Shown: positions 17,486-26,646 of the stretch, piece after piece
How the letters are laid out: the number at the start of each line of letters is the position of its first letter
Position numbering within the stretch: position 1 is the stretch's first letter
Assembly (NCBI RefSeq): GCF_000514775.1
Contig: NZ_AZWO01000006.1
Span: 124,001 to 188,000, forward strand
From: Salinispora pacifica CNR114
Lineage (GTDB): Bacteria > Actinomycetota > Actinomycetes > Mycobacteriales > Micromonosporaceae
Length of the DNA: 64,000 bases
Direction of reading: 5' to 3'
Made by a program: the position numbers and the translations under genes
Notes under the pieces: model-generated
What the model was told of the DNA's origin: nothing
Database searches by the model: none
What the model saw: the letters and a program-made list of their open reading frames with translations, nothing else

Positions 17486-18616
17486 TCAGGGCTGCAGGAG
17501 GGTGGTCATCCGGGCGGCCTGGGTCTCCCACCGCCACTCGCGTTCGACCCAGGCCCGACCGGCGGCACCAAACTGGCGGGCCAGATCCCGGTCGGCGAGC
17601 AGGGTCGCCACCCGGTCGGCAAGCTGGGCCACGTCCCGCCCCCGCACCACGAAACCCGTCTCGCCGTCGCGCACCGCATCCGGTGCGCCGCCGGAGTCAC
17701 CGGCCACCACGGGGAGCCCGGTCGCGGAGGCCTCCAGGTAGACGATGCCCAGCCCCTCTACGTCCAAGCCCCGGTTCCGGGTACGGCACGGCATCGCGTA
17801 CACGTCACCGGCCGCGTAGTGCGCGGGCAACTGCGCCGCCGGCACCGTACCGGTGAAGACCACGTCTCGCTCGACACCGACCTGCCGGGCCAGTTTCCCC
17901 AGCCCGTTCCGGTACGGACCACCCCCAACGATCAGCAGTGCGGTGTCCGGGACCCGGCGGCGGATCTCCGGCAACGCCCGGATCAGGGTGTCCTGCCCCT
18001 TTCGCGGCACCAGCCGGGACACACAGACCACGACCGGTCGGTCAACCAGCCCGAGCCGGGCCCGCACCGAGTCGCCCCGCACGGTCGGATGGTAGGTGTC
18101 AAGGTCGACACCGGGCGCGAGCCGACGCAGCTCGGTCGCCCCGCGCAACGCCCGGTCCAGCCGGAGCCGGGTGTACTCCCCCAGGTATGTGGTCACATCA
18201 ACGTCCCGGCCGATCCGGCGTAGCGCGGAACGGGCACCGGGCAGCGCTGCCCAGCCAATCTCATGCCCGTGGGTCTGTGCCACCACCCGCCGGACGCCGG
18301 CCCGGCGCCGCAGACCCGCGGCGAGCAGCCCGAGGGGTGCCGCCGCACCGAACCAGACCGTGTCGCAGCCGTTCTCCCGGGCAAGCTGGGTGACCCGCCG
18401 CGCCACCAGTGGGGTGGGCAGCAGCACCTTGGTGTCTTCCCGCACCACCTCGAAGGGCTGTTGGGTGTCGAACGTCTCGGCGCCGCGCCAACTCGAGGCG
18501 TAGACCACCACCGAGCCCGCGGGCTGGCGCACCGCGAGGCCATGCACGAAAGACTGGATCCCCCCGGGCCGAGGTGGGAAGTCGTTCGTGACAAGCAACG
18601 TTCGGCTCTCGCTCAT
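17486..18616 (-). CDS. pimB: GT4 glycosyltransferase, PimB-like mannosyltransferase
   Basis: 376 residues. Full GT-B enzyme: N-terminal TNDFPPRPGGIQSFV loop, HGHEIGWAALPG, then the C-terminal donor domain with VSRLVPRKGQDTL and the E-x7-E type motif EGLGIVYLEASATGLPVVAG. Rv2188c (PimB') adds the second mannose from GDP-mannose to phosphatidylinositol monomannoside; sequence style and gene neighbourhood (next to fadD15 block) fit, but acceptor specificity is inferred. ATG overlaps the stop of the upstream M48 gene (ATGA), implying coupled translation. Convergent with the GGDEF/EAL gene; the 89 bases between hold a repeated CCCACCGCGT and only weak hairpins. Confidence 0.85.
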   Translation of the reverse strand: MSESRTLLVTNDFPPRPGGIQSFVHGLAVRQPAGSVVVYASSWRGAETFDTQQPFEVVREDTKVLLPTPLVARRVTQLARENGCDTVWFGAAAPLGLLAAGLRRRAGVRRVVAQTHGHEIGWAALPGARSALRRIGRDVDVTTYLGEYTRLRLDRALRGATELRRLAPGVDLDTYHPTVRGDSVRARLGLVDRPVVVCVSRLVPRKGQDTLIRALPEIRRRVPDTALLIVGGGPYRNGLGKLARQVGVERDVVFTGTVPAAQLPAHYAAGDVYAMPCRTRNRGLDVEGLGIVYLEASATGLPVVAGDSGGAPDAVRDGETGFVVRGRDVAQLADRVATLLADRDLARQFGAAGRAWVEREWRWETQAARMTTLLQP

Positions 18617-19872
18617 CGACTGGTCTTCCTGGCGTAGGCGCGGGCGGCGGCGATCCGCTCCACGGTGGATGGATGGCTGGCGGAGTAGAGGTATCCCAGC
18701 CGGGGCGGGTCGGGGTCGGCGAGGTTGATGCCGGCGAGTCGGCGCTGCATCGCCACAAAGGCGCCCGGGTCCTTGGTCAGTGCCAGCGCGTGTGCGTCGG
18801 CCCGCGCCTCGACCCGACGGGAAATCAACGCCTGCGCCGGCGTGGCGACCAGGCCGGCCACCGTCACCAGCGCCAACAGCAACGGGAAGGCCCGCGGCTG
18901 GTCGATCGAGTCAACACCGGCCATCCGGAGCAACGGAGCGACAAACCCGAGCAGGTAGAGCGTCACCACCAGTATCGCCGCGCCCAGCGCGCCGGTCAGC
19001 GTGCCGACCACCACGTCGCGGTCCTTGGCGTGCCCCAACTCGTGGGCCACCACCGCGGTCACCTCCTCCGCGGTGGCTTCGCGTAGCAGCGTGTCGTAGA
19101 CGACGATCCGGCGGGTTGGCCCCAGCCCGGAGACGTAGGCGTTGACGGCACGGGTGCGCCGGGAGGCGTCCGCCACCAGCACGTCCCGGACCGGTACGCC
19201 GTCGCGCTCCGCCAGCTCCATCAACTCTGTCCGCAGTGGGCTCGGCTCCAACGGGGTGAACCGATTGAACACCGGCTCCACCAGCACCGGGAACACGAAC
19301 GACAGGAGCATCACCAGGCCGGCTGCCCCGGCCGCGCCGAACGCCCACCACCAGCGCGGCGCCAGCCGGATCACGGTGTAGAAGCCACCCAGGGCCACCG
19401 CCCCGATGACGGCGCTGACCGCGTACGACCGGAGCAGGTCAACGGTCCAGCCACCCCAGCCGTTGGTGGCCAGCCCGTAGCGGGTGAGCACGGTGTGTCG
19501 CCAGGCGGCGAACGGCAGGGTCATGAGGTCGGCGACGAGCACCACGGTGAGCCCGCCGAGCACCGCCTGCGCGGCCCAGTGCCCACCGAACGGGCGGCCG
19601 ACCAGCTCCACCAAGCGGCTGCCCAGCGGGGTGAGCCCCAGCGCGAGCGCCACCAACAGGCCGACGCCGAGCGCCGCCCAGCCGCCGGGCCGCAGTGCCG
19701 CCCGGAACTCCCGCCCCCTACGCACCTGCTCTCCGGGCAGCTCATCCAGGGCGGCGAGCTGGTCGGCTCGCGGGGCCGGCGGGCGCTGCCACGGGATCAG
19801 CACAGCGGCGGTGACGGCCAGCGCAGCGACCAGCCCGACCAGCGTGAGCAGGGCCCAGCCGCGCGGACTCAC
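18613..19872 (-). CDS. M48-family membrane metalloprotease (Ste24/CAAX protease type)
   Basis: 419 residues from GTG 19872, chosen for GGGAGGCG 6 bases upstream; the frame is open further. Zinc motif VVAHELGHAKDRD (HExxH) at about 275-287, third ligand in VEARADAHALAL. Membrane helices precede and follow: WALLTLVGLVAALAVTAAVLI, GVGLLVALALGLTPLG, LVMLLSFVFPVLVEPVF, AILVVTLYLLGFVAPLL. Cleaves membrane or prenylated proteins in other organisms; substrate here unknown. Translationally coupled to the PimB-like gene (ATGA overlap). The 254-base stretch upstream (19873-20126) is GC-rich and I see nothing else in it. Confidence 0.88.
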   Translation of the reverse strand: MSPRGWALLTLVGLVAALAVTAAVLIPWQRPPAPRADQLAALDELPGEQVRRGREFRAALRPGGWAALGVGLLVALALGLTPLGSRLVELVGRPFGGHWAAQAVLGGLTVVLVADLMTLPFAAWRHTVLTRYGLATNGWGGWTVDLLRSYAVSAVIGAVALGGFYTVIRLAPRWWWAFGAAGAAGLVMLLSFVFPVLVEPVFNRFTPLEPSPLRTELMELAERDGVPVRDVLVADASRRTRAVNAYVSGLGPTRRIVVYDTLLREATAEEVTAVVAHELGHAKDRDVVVGTLTGALGAAILVVTLYLLGFVAPLLRMAGVDSIDQPRAFPLLLALVTVAGLVATPAQALISRRVEARADAHALALTKDPGAFVAMQRRLAGINLADPDPPRLGYLYSASHPSTVERIAAARAYARKTSR

Positions 19873-20126
19873 TGGATCGCCTCCCGGCCCCCGATGCCGG
19901 CGATCGCGATGGACCTGCCCGCAGCGCGCCATTCCCGCGTCATGCCACTCCTCCCGCTGTGCGCGCCCATCGTAGTGGCCACCCGGTCCCGACGGGCGGG
20001 GTGCACACACCATCGACGACCACCGGACGATCGCGGCCGACCGCGGCGGGTGTGTCGAGGCTCCGCGGGCACCACGCAGCTCCCGCCCCACGGCACCACG
20101 TGGCCCGACCCGCTCCCACGGGCAGG

Positions 20127-20336
20127 TCAGGCCACCCGATGGTGGCGATGACCGGGCCGGTGTACCGGAGGCCGGGGCTCCGGCAGCACCTGCACGTCAA
20201 ACCCGGCCCGAGCGAACACCTCGATCGCCCGGGCCTCGGCCGCGCCGAACTCCACGGTCTCGTTGAGCAGAACGGTCAGCAGGCAACCCGAACAGCCGTC
20301 TGTCCGGCCCACGCACCCGTCACAGTCGATCACCAT
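20127..20336 (-). CDS. Small Cys-rich conserved actinobacterial protein
   Basis: 69 residues from ATG 20336 (GGGAGGCG just upstream). The first 20 residues carry four cysteines, MVIDCDGCVGRTDGCSGCLL, in a C-x2-C-x6-C-x2-C layout suited to a zinc or iron-sulfur site, then TVLLNETVEFGAAEARAIEVFARAGFDVQ as a strand-helix-strand. I recognise short proteins of this kind as conserved in actinobacteria near NlpC/P60 and DEDDh genes, without assigned function. Tail is His/Arg rich (RPPVHRPGHRHHRV). Confidence 0.65.
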   Translation of the reverse strand: MVIDCDGCVGRTDGCSGCLLTVLLNETVEFGAAEARAIEVFARAGFDVQVLPEPRPPVHRPGHRHHRVA

Positions 20337-20518
20337 CACGCCTCCCGCCGCGCCGACGGTGACCCATCCCACCTCTGCGAGGTCTGCCCAGCACCGTCAG
20401 TCACATCGACGCTAGCCAAAGCGTATGACAGATCCGGGACAACTCGATCAACTCGCCACCGGGATCCCCGGGAGTCAAACCGACTGCCGTGTCCCGCTCG
20501 GGCCGGTCACCCGGCCGG

Positions 20519-22210
20519 TCAGGAACGGGCCAGCCGGCGCAGCAGCGCGTCGGCGCCCAACGGGTAGGCGCCGTGCCGACGTACGCCATCGGCCACCTCC
20601 CGGTCCGCCGAGACCACCACCACCGGCCGCCCCGACGGCTCGGCCCGGACCAGCCGCCGGATCAACTCGTCGGCCGTCTCGCCCTTACGGGAAAAGAGCA
20701 CCCGGACGCCGCGAGGACTCGGCGGCAGGCCATGCATCCGCTCAGCGCCGTCGAAGACCACGGTCACCTCGTCGCCGGTCTGCGCGGCGATCCCCCCCAG
20801 CCCGGTAATCAGCCGCTTGCGCTGCTGCTCCAGTGACATCTCGCCGAAGCCCCGTTTGGTGACGTTGTAGCCATCCACCACCAGATGAGCCCGGGGCAGG
20901 GCGAGTAGTTGGTCCAACCGGGCCGGATCGTCGGAGTCCCGGGCTCGGGTGGCGACGCCCGTGGCGGGAGCGTTGGACTGGTCGGCGAAGGCGTCGGCGA
21001 CGAAGTCGGCCGGCAACCTGTCCGCCGGATCCAACGCCAGCTCCCGCCGCAGGCCCACCGCGGCCTGACCGATCGTCTCCAGCAGCAGCCACAACCGGGC
21101 GTCGTCAACCGACCTGGATTCCTTGGCACTGGCCCGGGCCACCCCGGCCGCCGCTTCCGCCTCGGCCAGCCGGGCCCGGGCCCGGCGCAGCTCCGAATCG
21201 GCGTCCGCCGTCGCGCGCGCCGACCGGCCCCGCTCGGTGGCGAGCAGCTCGCTCGCCCGGCGCTCTCGGGCCTGCGTCTCCCGCAACGACCGGCCAAGCT
21301 GCCGCGACTCCTCCCGGAGTTGGCCGAGTTCCTCGCGGACCCGGGCCAGCTCGTCGCGGAGTTTGTCCGCCTCCACCCGAGCCACCGCACGGTCGTGTTC
21401 TGCCCGGGTAGCCCGCTGCTCGGCCTCTCGGACCAGCTCGGCGACGACTGCGCTGTCAGCCTCGGCCCGGACCGCCGCGCCGCTGGACTCGATGAGGTCC
21501 CGCCACCCCCGCGGGCGCGCCAGGTACGCCAGGGCCGCAACCTCCACCGGCTCGGCGGCGGCCGGCGCGGTGCCCCCGAGTACCGCCGCGCCAAGGTCAC
21601 CGGCGTCGGCAAGCACCCGCGCGGCTACCCGCTGACGAAACAGTGGGTCGCCGGTCAACTGGGTCGCGATCATCGGCGCGCCGAGCCGCGCCCGCCGGTT
21701 GGGGGCGAACTTGGCCACCCGGCGCAGCGGGACCGGCACCTCGTCCGCGGGCAGGCTGGGCAACACCGCGGCGGCCAGCACCACGATCCGCTGCCGGACC
21801 GGCTCCGGCAGCACCGGTTCCGGACCGTCCTCCGCTGCGGGGTCCTCGTCGCCCGACGGTGCGGGACCGTCAGCGGACGGCACGACACCGTCGCCCGGCG
21901 AGGCGGGACCGTCAGCGGACGGCACGACACCGTCGCCCGGCGAGGCGGGACCGTCAGCGGACGGCACGGGATCGTCGCCCGGCGAGGCGGGACCGTCAGC
22001 GGACGGCACGGGATCGGCCCCGCTGCCGGGGCCGGAACCGGACGCACCGGCGATGCCGGTGCTGGCCGGGTTGGCGGTGGACGCGGTGGCGCCGGCGGCG
22101 ACCGGATCATCGAGGGTGCCCCCCGTACCCTCGATGCCCGGCTCCGGCGCAGCGGCGACCGACTCCTCCGCGGGGCGGTGGTCGTCGTCGTACGGCTCGG
22201 CGAGGGGCAT
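20519..22210 (-). CDS. NYN-domain (YacP-like) RNA-binding/nuclease protein
   Basis: 563 residues. N-terminal 130 residues are low-complexity, containing four 14-residue repeats (PSADGPASPGD type). Residues 135-235 form a conserved helical domain (LRRVAKFAPNRRARLGAPMI). Residues about 240-350 are a charged coiled coil (EADKLRDELARVREELGQLR). The C-terminal NYN/PIN-like domain (about 420-560) shows HLVVDGYNVTKRGFG, VTVVFDGAERM, KGETADELIRRLV and VVVVSADREVADGV, the acidic positions expected for a metal-dependent RNase. ATG with GGGAGA 8 bases upstream. Divergent from the DEDDh-UvrC gene. Confidence 0.85.
   Translation of the reverse strand: MPLAEPYDDDHRPAEESVAAAPEPGIEGTGGTLDDPVAAGATASTANPASTGIAGASGSGPGSGADPVPSADGPASPGDDPVPSADGPASPGDGVVPSADGPASPGDGVVPSADGPAPSGDEDPAAEDGPEPVLPEPVRQRIVVLAAAVLPSLPADEVPVPLRRVAKFAPNRRARLGAPMIATQLTGDPLFRQRVAARVLADAGDLGAAVLGGTAPAAAEPVEVAALAYLARPRGWRDLIESSGAAVRAEADSAVVAELVREAEQRATRAEHDRAVARVEADKLRDELARVREELGQLREESRQLGRSLRETQARERRASELLATERGRSARATADADSELRRARARLAEAEAAAGVARASAKESRSVDDARLWLLLETIGQAAVGLRRELALDPADRLPADFVADAFADQSNAPATGVATRARDSDDPARLDQLLALPRAHLVVDGYNVTKRGFGEMSLEQQRKRLITGLGGIAAQTGDEVTVVFDGAERMHGLPPSPRGVRVLFSRKGETADELIRRLVRAEPSGRPVVVVSADREVADGVRRHGAYPLGADALLRRLARS
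21848..22015. repeat. Four tandem 42-bp units inside the NYN-protein gene
   Basis: Units start at 21848, 21890, 21932 and 21974. Each encodes 14 residues of the type PSADGPASPGDxxV. The inner units are nearly identical at base level, which implies recent slippage or unequal exchange. Confidence 0.9.
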
Positions 22211-22367
22211 ATGGTAAGTCTCCCACTGTCACCCGACCCACCGCCGAGCGAGTGAGCCAATATCTCATCGCAGGACTGTTGTCAACGCTACGCCGCCCGC
22301 CGAAGTCGGCGATGCTCCGGACGACGCGATGGCGAAGGCCGCAGGAAGCGGTGTCGGACCGGGCCGT

Positions 22368-22373
22368 TAGCGT
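22368..22373 (+). promoter_or_regulatory. -10 box, leaderless or nearly so (DEDDh-UvrC gene)
   Basis: TAGCGT lies 8 bases before ATG 22382; no ribosome binding site follows it. Confidence 0.35.
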
Positions 22374-22381
22374 GCCCGCCG

Positions 22382-24151
22382 ATGGCACCACAGAAATATG
22401 TCCAGGAGTTGTTAGCCGGTCTCGACCCCGCTGTCGGCGGCGTTGACCCGGCGCTGCCGCTCTACGCGACCACCTTTGTCGTGGTCGACCTCGAAACCAC
22501 GGGCGGCGCGCCGGACGGCGGCGGCATCACCGAGATCGGTGCGGTGAAGGTCCGCGGCGGTGAGCAGCTCGGTGTGCTCGGCACCCTGGTCAATCCCGGC
22601 ACTCCGGTCCCGCCCTTCGTCACCGTGCTCACCGGCATCACCCAGGCGATGCTGCTGCCCGCCCCACCGATCACCGAGGTCCTGCCGAGCTTCCTCGAGT
22701 TCCTCTCCGCCGACGCGGTCCTGGTCGCCCACAACGCCCCGTACGACGTGGGGTTTCTCAAGGCGGCCTGCGCGGCGCACGGCTATCGCTGGCCGAGCCC
22801 GCGGGTGCTGGACACCGCGGCGCTGGCCCGACGGGTGCTGACCCGCGACGAGGTGCCCAACCGCCGACTCGGCACCCTCGCGGCATACTTTCGCACCGCC
22901 ACCCGGCCCACCCACCGGGCGTTGGACGACGCGTTGGCCACCGTTGACGTGCTCCACGGCCTGATCGCCCGGCTCGGTGGTCACCGGGTGCACACTGTCG
23001 GCGAGGCGATCGAGTTCGCCCGGGCGGTCACCCCGACGCAGCGCCGCAAGCGGCACCTCGCCGAGGGCCTGCCCCACTCGCCGGGGGTCTACCTGTTCCG
23101 GGGCACCGACGAACGCCCGCTCTACGTCGGCACCTCGGTCGACATCGCCACCCGGGTCCGCAGCTACTTCACGGCCGGGGAGAAGCGGGCCCGCATCTCG
23201 GAGATGCTCGCCGCCGCCGAGCGGGTGGAGGCGGTGGAGTGCGCCCACTCGCTCGAGGCGGAGGTGCGGGAGTTGCGCCTGATCGGGACGCACGCCCCGC
23301 CGTACAACCGACGGTCGAAGTTCCCCGAGCGGGTGGTCTGGCTGAAGCTGACCGACGAGGCGTACCCACGATTGTCGGTGGTGCGAAACCTGGCCCCGGG
23401 GGACGAGGCCTACCTCGGGCCCTTCGCCTCCCGCCGCGCCGCGGAGCTCGCCGCGGCCGGCTTCCACGACGCGATACCGCTGCGGCAGTGCACGCACCGG
23501 CTGTCGCTGCGGAAGGTCACGCCGGCCTGCGCCGTAGCCGAGCTGGGTCGCTGCCTGGCACCCTGCGAGCACCGGATCACCCCGGCGGAGTACGCGGACC
23601 GCGCGACGACGCCCTTCCGTACGGCGTGTGACGGCGACCCGCAGGGCGTGGTGGACGCCTTGCTTGACCGAATCGAGACGCTCTCGGCGGGACAACGCTA
23701 CGAGGAGGCCGCGGTGGTGCGGTCCCGGCTCACCGCCGTGCTCCGCGCGATCACCCGGATGCAGCGACTCGCCGCGCTCACCGGGATCTCCGAGGTGGTG
23801 GCTGCCCGGCCGGCGCCGGATGGAGGTTGGGAGTTGGCGCTGGTACGGCATGGACGGCTGGCCGGCGCCGCGGTGTCCCCGCCCGGGATCCACCCACGAC
23901 CAACGATCGCCACGATCCGGGCGACCGCGGAGACCGTCGCCCCGGGGCACGGACCTACTCCGGCTACCAGCGCCGAGGAGACCGAGCGCATCCTGTCCTG
24001 GTTGGAGCGTCCGGAGACGCGGTTGGTGGAGATGTCGTCCGCCTGGGCCTCCCCGGCTGCCGGTGCGGGCCGGTTCCGAGCCCTGCTTACGAAGGCGGCA
24101 AACGCGGCTTCCCACCAATTCTCGACCGAAAGCCCAGGACCAACCAGCTGA
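22382..24151 (+). CDS. DEDDh exonuclease fused to UvrC-type GIY-YIG endonuclease
   Basis: 589 residues. Residues 30-200: DnaQ-like exonuclease with VVVDLETTG (D-x-E), VLVAHNAPYDVGFL (Asp) and HRALDDALAT (His/Asp). Residues 225-320: GIY-YIG nuclease of the UvrC/Cho type, SPGVYLFRGTDERPLYVGTS with the Arg in ATRVRSYF and Glu in SLEAEVREL. Residues 330-450 include Cys-x-Cys-rich CAVAELGRCLAPCEH and a UVR-like QRYEEAAVVRSRL helix. Orthologues (Rv2191) are common in actinobacteria and thought to act in nucleotide excision repair as a Cho-like incision enzyme with an exonuclease module. Monocistronic; short gap to the RSH gene. Confidence 0.9.
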   Translation: MAPQKYVQELLAGLDPAVGGVDPALPLYATTFVVVDLETTGGAPDGGGITEIGAVKVRGGEQLGVLGTLVNPGTPVPPFVTVLTGITQAMLLPAPPITEVLPSFLEFLSADAVLVAHNAPYDVGFLKAACAAHGYRWPSPRVLDTAALARRVLTRDEVPNRRLGTLAAYFRTATRPTHRALDDALATVDVLHGLIARLGGHRVHTVGEAIEFARAVTPTQRRKRHLAEGLPHSPGVYLFRGTDERPLYVGTSVDIATRVRSYFTAGEKRARISEMLAAAERVEAVECAHSLEAEVRELRLIGTHAPPYNRRSKFPERVVWLKLTDEAYPRLSVVRNLAPGDEAYLGPFASRRAAELAAAGFHDAIPLRQCTHRLSLRKVTPACAVAELGRCLAPCEHRITPAEYADRATTPFRTACDGDPQGVVDALLDRIETLSAGQRYEEAAVVRSRLTAVLRAITRMQRLAALTGISEVVAARPAPDGGWELALVRHGRLAGAAVSPPGIHPRPTIATIRATAETVAPGHGPTPATSAEETERILSWLERPETRLVEMSSAWASPAAGAGRFRALLTKAANAASHQFSTESPGPTS

Positions 24152-24262
24152 TCGGATGACGCTGACTCGCATAAGCTGTTAACAAGTGCAGTCCCGCCCG
24201 TTTCTGGGCCGGCTCCCGGCACCGGCACGGTGACCTGGGGTCGGGGTGAGGAGGTATCCCTC

Positions 24263-26050
24263 GTGGATGTCGACGCCGGACACGGCGCCGCCCTGGAGGG
24301 CGCGCTTCCGCCCCAACCGGCGGAGCTGCCGCTGACCCGCCGACTGCGGACGCTGTTGGCGTGGTCCACCGCCGAGGCCGAGCCGGTTGGTGAGCTGGTC
24401 CGCACCCACCGGAACATCCACTCCGGAACGGACCCGTCGGTGCTGCGTCGGGCGTACACGATCGCCGAGACGATGCACCGCGGGCAGTTCCGCAAGAGCG
24501 GCGAGCCCTACATCACCCACCCGCTCGCGGTCGCCCAGATCTGCGCCGGCCTCGGCATGGACGCGACCACCCTGGTCGCAGCGCTGCTGCACGACACCGT
24601 CGAGGACACCCGCTACACGCTCCAAGCCCTCGCCGACGATTTCGGGCCCGAGGTCGCCCACCTGGTGGACGGAGTGACCAAGTTCGACAAGGCGTTCTAC
24701 GGTAAGGCCGCCGAGGCCGAGACGACCCGAAAGATGATCATCGCGGCCGGCAAGGACGTCCGCGTGTTGATCATCAAACTGGCGGACCGGCTGCACAACA
24801 TGCGCACGCTCGGGGTTCGCTCCGCCGCGTCCCGGGAACGCATCGCCCGCAAGACCCAGGAGGTACTCGTTCCGCTCTGCGATCGGCTGGGCATCCAGAA
24901 GCTCAAGCGAGAACTGGATGACATTGTCCTGATGCACCTGGAGCCAGAGGAGCACGATCGCATCTCCCGGCACCTGCACGACCGACCCGGCTGGGACGCA
25001 TACCTGACGGAAATCGTCTCCCGGGCGAAGACGGCGCTCCGCCGCAGCCGGGTCAACGCCGACGTGACCCCTCGGCCGCGCCACCTCTACTCAATCTGGA
25101 AGGACACCGTGGCCGGCGACCACGCCAGCCCGTACGACCTGCCCCGGGTCGTCGTCGTCGTGAACGGTCCGGACACCGACTGCTACGCGGCTCTGGGCGC
25201 CATCCACGGCACGTGGCCCCCGGTACCCGGCCGGTTCAAGGACTACATCGCCTCCCCGAAGAACAACCTCTACCGCTCCCTACACACCAGCGTCCGCGGG
25301 CTAAGAGATCGCACGGTGGAGGTGTTGATCCGCACCGAAGAGATGCACCGCTGTGCGGAGTACGGCATCGCCGCCAGCTATCGTTTCCCCCGCGCCCGCG
25401 TTGACCAGGCCGTCCGGGACGAACGGCTGGACTGGCTGCGACGCGTGCTGGACTGGGAACAGGAGACCGCCGACCCGGCGCAGTTCCTGGAGTCACTGCG
25501 CAGCGACCTCGCCGAGGCGCAGATCCAGGTCTTCGCCGACGGGCGACAGGTGGTGCTGCCCGCCGGTGCCACCCCGGTCGACCTCGCGTACGAACTCGGC
25601 ACCGAGCGCGGCGACCACTGCCTGGCGACCCGGATCAACGGTCGACTCGCCCCGCTCTCCTCCTGCCTCGAAGACGGCGACGTCGTGGAGATATTCACCG
25701 AGACTGAGCAGACGCCCAGCGACTTCGACGGGGCTCCGCGGGGTCCCCGCCGGGAGTGGCTCGGCTTCGTCAAGTCCCCGCAAGCCCAGATGCAAATCAA
25801 CCGCTGGTTCGCCGACCACACCGAACCCGGAATCTCCATCGCCGACAAGGTCCGCCTCGGCCGGGCCGCCGTCGGGCTGGCCCTACGCAAGCACGATCGC
25901 GGTCTGGCCAGCGACCTACCCCTGCTCCGACTCTCCGAGGAGCTCGGCTACCCCGACCTGGAGACGATGCTCGTCGCGGTCTTCGACCGGGCGATCGCAC
26001 CGGACGCGGTGGTACAGCAACTCATCGACCTGGTCGACCACCGACGGTGA
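24263..26050 (+). CDS. Short RelA/SpoT homologue (HD-synthetase-TGS), RshA-like
   Basis: 595 residues from GTG 24263 with GAGGAGG 7 bases upstream. HD hydrolase domain at about 60-195 is intact: HPLAVAQICAGLG, LLHDTVEDT, KLADRLHNMRTLG. Synthetase domain at about 255-385: RPRHLYSIWKD, YAALGAIHGTWPPVPGRFKD, IASPKNNLYRSLHTSV, VEVLIRTEEMHRCAEYGIAA. TGS domain at about 415-480 (IQVFADGRQVVLPAGATPVD). No C-terminal ACT domain; the main actinobacterial Rel is about 150-200 residues longer and lies elsewhere, so this is probably the second RSH, like S. coelicolor RshA. The strand that normally reads D-L-x-x-x-R-V here is DLPRVVVVV, losing the conserved Arg, so (p)ppGpp synthesis may be weakened. Confidence 0.88.
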   Translation: MDVDAGHGAALEGALPPQPAELPLTRRLRTLLAWSTAEAEPVGELVRTHRNIHSGTDPSVLRRAYTIAETMHRGQFRKSGEPYITHPLAVAQICAGLGMDATTLVAALLHDTVEDTRYTLQALADDFGPEVAHLVDGVTKFDKAFYGKAAEAETTRKMIIAAGKDVRVLIIKLADRLHNMRTLGVRSAASRERIARKTQEVLVPLCDRLGIQKLKRELDDIVLMHLEPEEHDRISRHLHDRPGWDAYLTEIVSRAKTALRRSRVNADVTPRPRHLYSIWKDTVAGDHASPYDLPRVVVVVNGPDTDCYAALGAIHGTWPPVPGRFKDYIASPKNNLYRSLHTSVRGLRDRTVEVLIRTEEMHRCAEYGIAASYRFPRARVDQAVRDERLDWLRRVLDWEQETADPAQFLESLRSDLAEAQIQVFADGRQVVLPAGATPVDLAYELGTERGDHCLATRINGRLAPLSSCLEDGDVVEIFTETEQTPSDFDGAPRGPRREWLGFVKSPQAQMQINRWFADHTEPGISIADKVRLGRAAVGLALRKHDRGLASDLPLLRLSEELGYPDLETMLVAVFDRAIAPDAVVQQLIDLVDHRR

Positions 26051-26091
26051 CCCGACCGGCCCCAGGCCGGCAGAGATTCACCCGACGGCAT

Positions 26092-26097
26092 TAGCCT
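26092..26097 (+). promoter_or_regulatory. -10 box of a leaderless promoter (Nudix gene)
   Basis: TAGCCT, six bases (gaacgc), then ATG 26104. No ribosome binding site. Confidence 0.5.
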
Positions 26098-26103
26098 GAA
26101 CGC

Positions 26104-26646
26104 ATGATCTGCCGCCTGCGGGTAACCGGACGTGCCGTCGCATACCAGGTCTTCTACCGGCTCCCGCTGCCCGTGCGACGTCGCCTGGTCCGGCTGACCG
26201 TGCCCAAGTACATCGTCGGTGCGGTCACCCTCGTCCGTGACAGCGAGGCCACGGGAGCCGGCCGGCTGCTCCTGCTGCGCCAACCGCCCGGCCGGGGGTG
26301 GACGCTGCCAGCGGGGCTGTTGCAGAAGCGGGAGGCGCCGGTGCTCGGGGCGTGCCGCGAACTATACGAAGAGACGGGCATCCGGCTCTCCCCCCACGAG
26401 CTGACCCCGGCGGTACCGAACGCAGTCGTCCACGACAAGGGTTGGGTGGACGTGGTGTTCACCGCCGAGGTTCCGGCGTCAACCACGACCCTGCGGGTTG
26501 ACGGTGCGGAGGTCTTCGAGGCCGCCTGGCACCCGCTGGACGCCCTGCCGAAGTTGACCTGGCCCACGGCCCGCCTGCTCGGCTACTTCGACATCGGGCC
26601 GCTGGCCGGGCAGTTCCCGCCTGAGCTCCCCGACCACCAGCCGTGA
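26104..26646 (+). CDS. Nudix hydrolase
   Basis: 180 residues. Complete Nudix box G-x5-E-x7-REL-x-EE-x-G-I at about 76-98 (GLLQKREAPVLGACRELYEE then TGI), within strands IVGAVTLVRD, LLLLRQPPGRGWTLPAG and WVDVVFTAEVP. Hydrolyses a nucleoside diphosphate linked to some moiety; substrate unknown. The next gene starts in its stop codon (GTGA), so it is co-transcribed with the sugar nucleotidyltransferase, suggesting a nucleotide-sugar context. Confidence 0.9.
   Translation: MICRLRVTGRAVAYQVFYRLPLPVRRRLVRLTVPKYIVGAVTLVRDSEATGAGRLLLLRQPPGRGWTLPAGLLQKREAPVLGACRELYEETGIRLSPHELTPAVPNAVVHDKGWVDVVFTAEVPASTTTLRVDGAEVFEAAWHPLDALPKLTWPTARLLGYFDIGPLAGQFPPELPDHQP

Noticed and set aside
21848..22015. CRISPR-like appearance of the 42-bp repeats
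   Set aside because: Units are contiguous without spacers, in frame, and encode a protein repeat.
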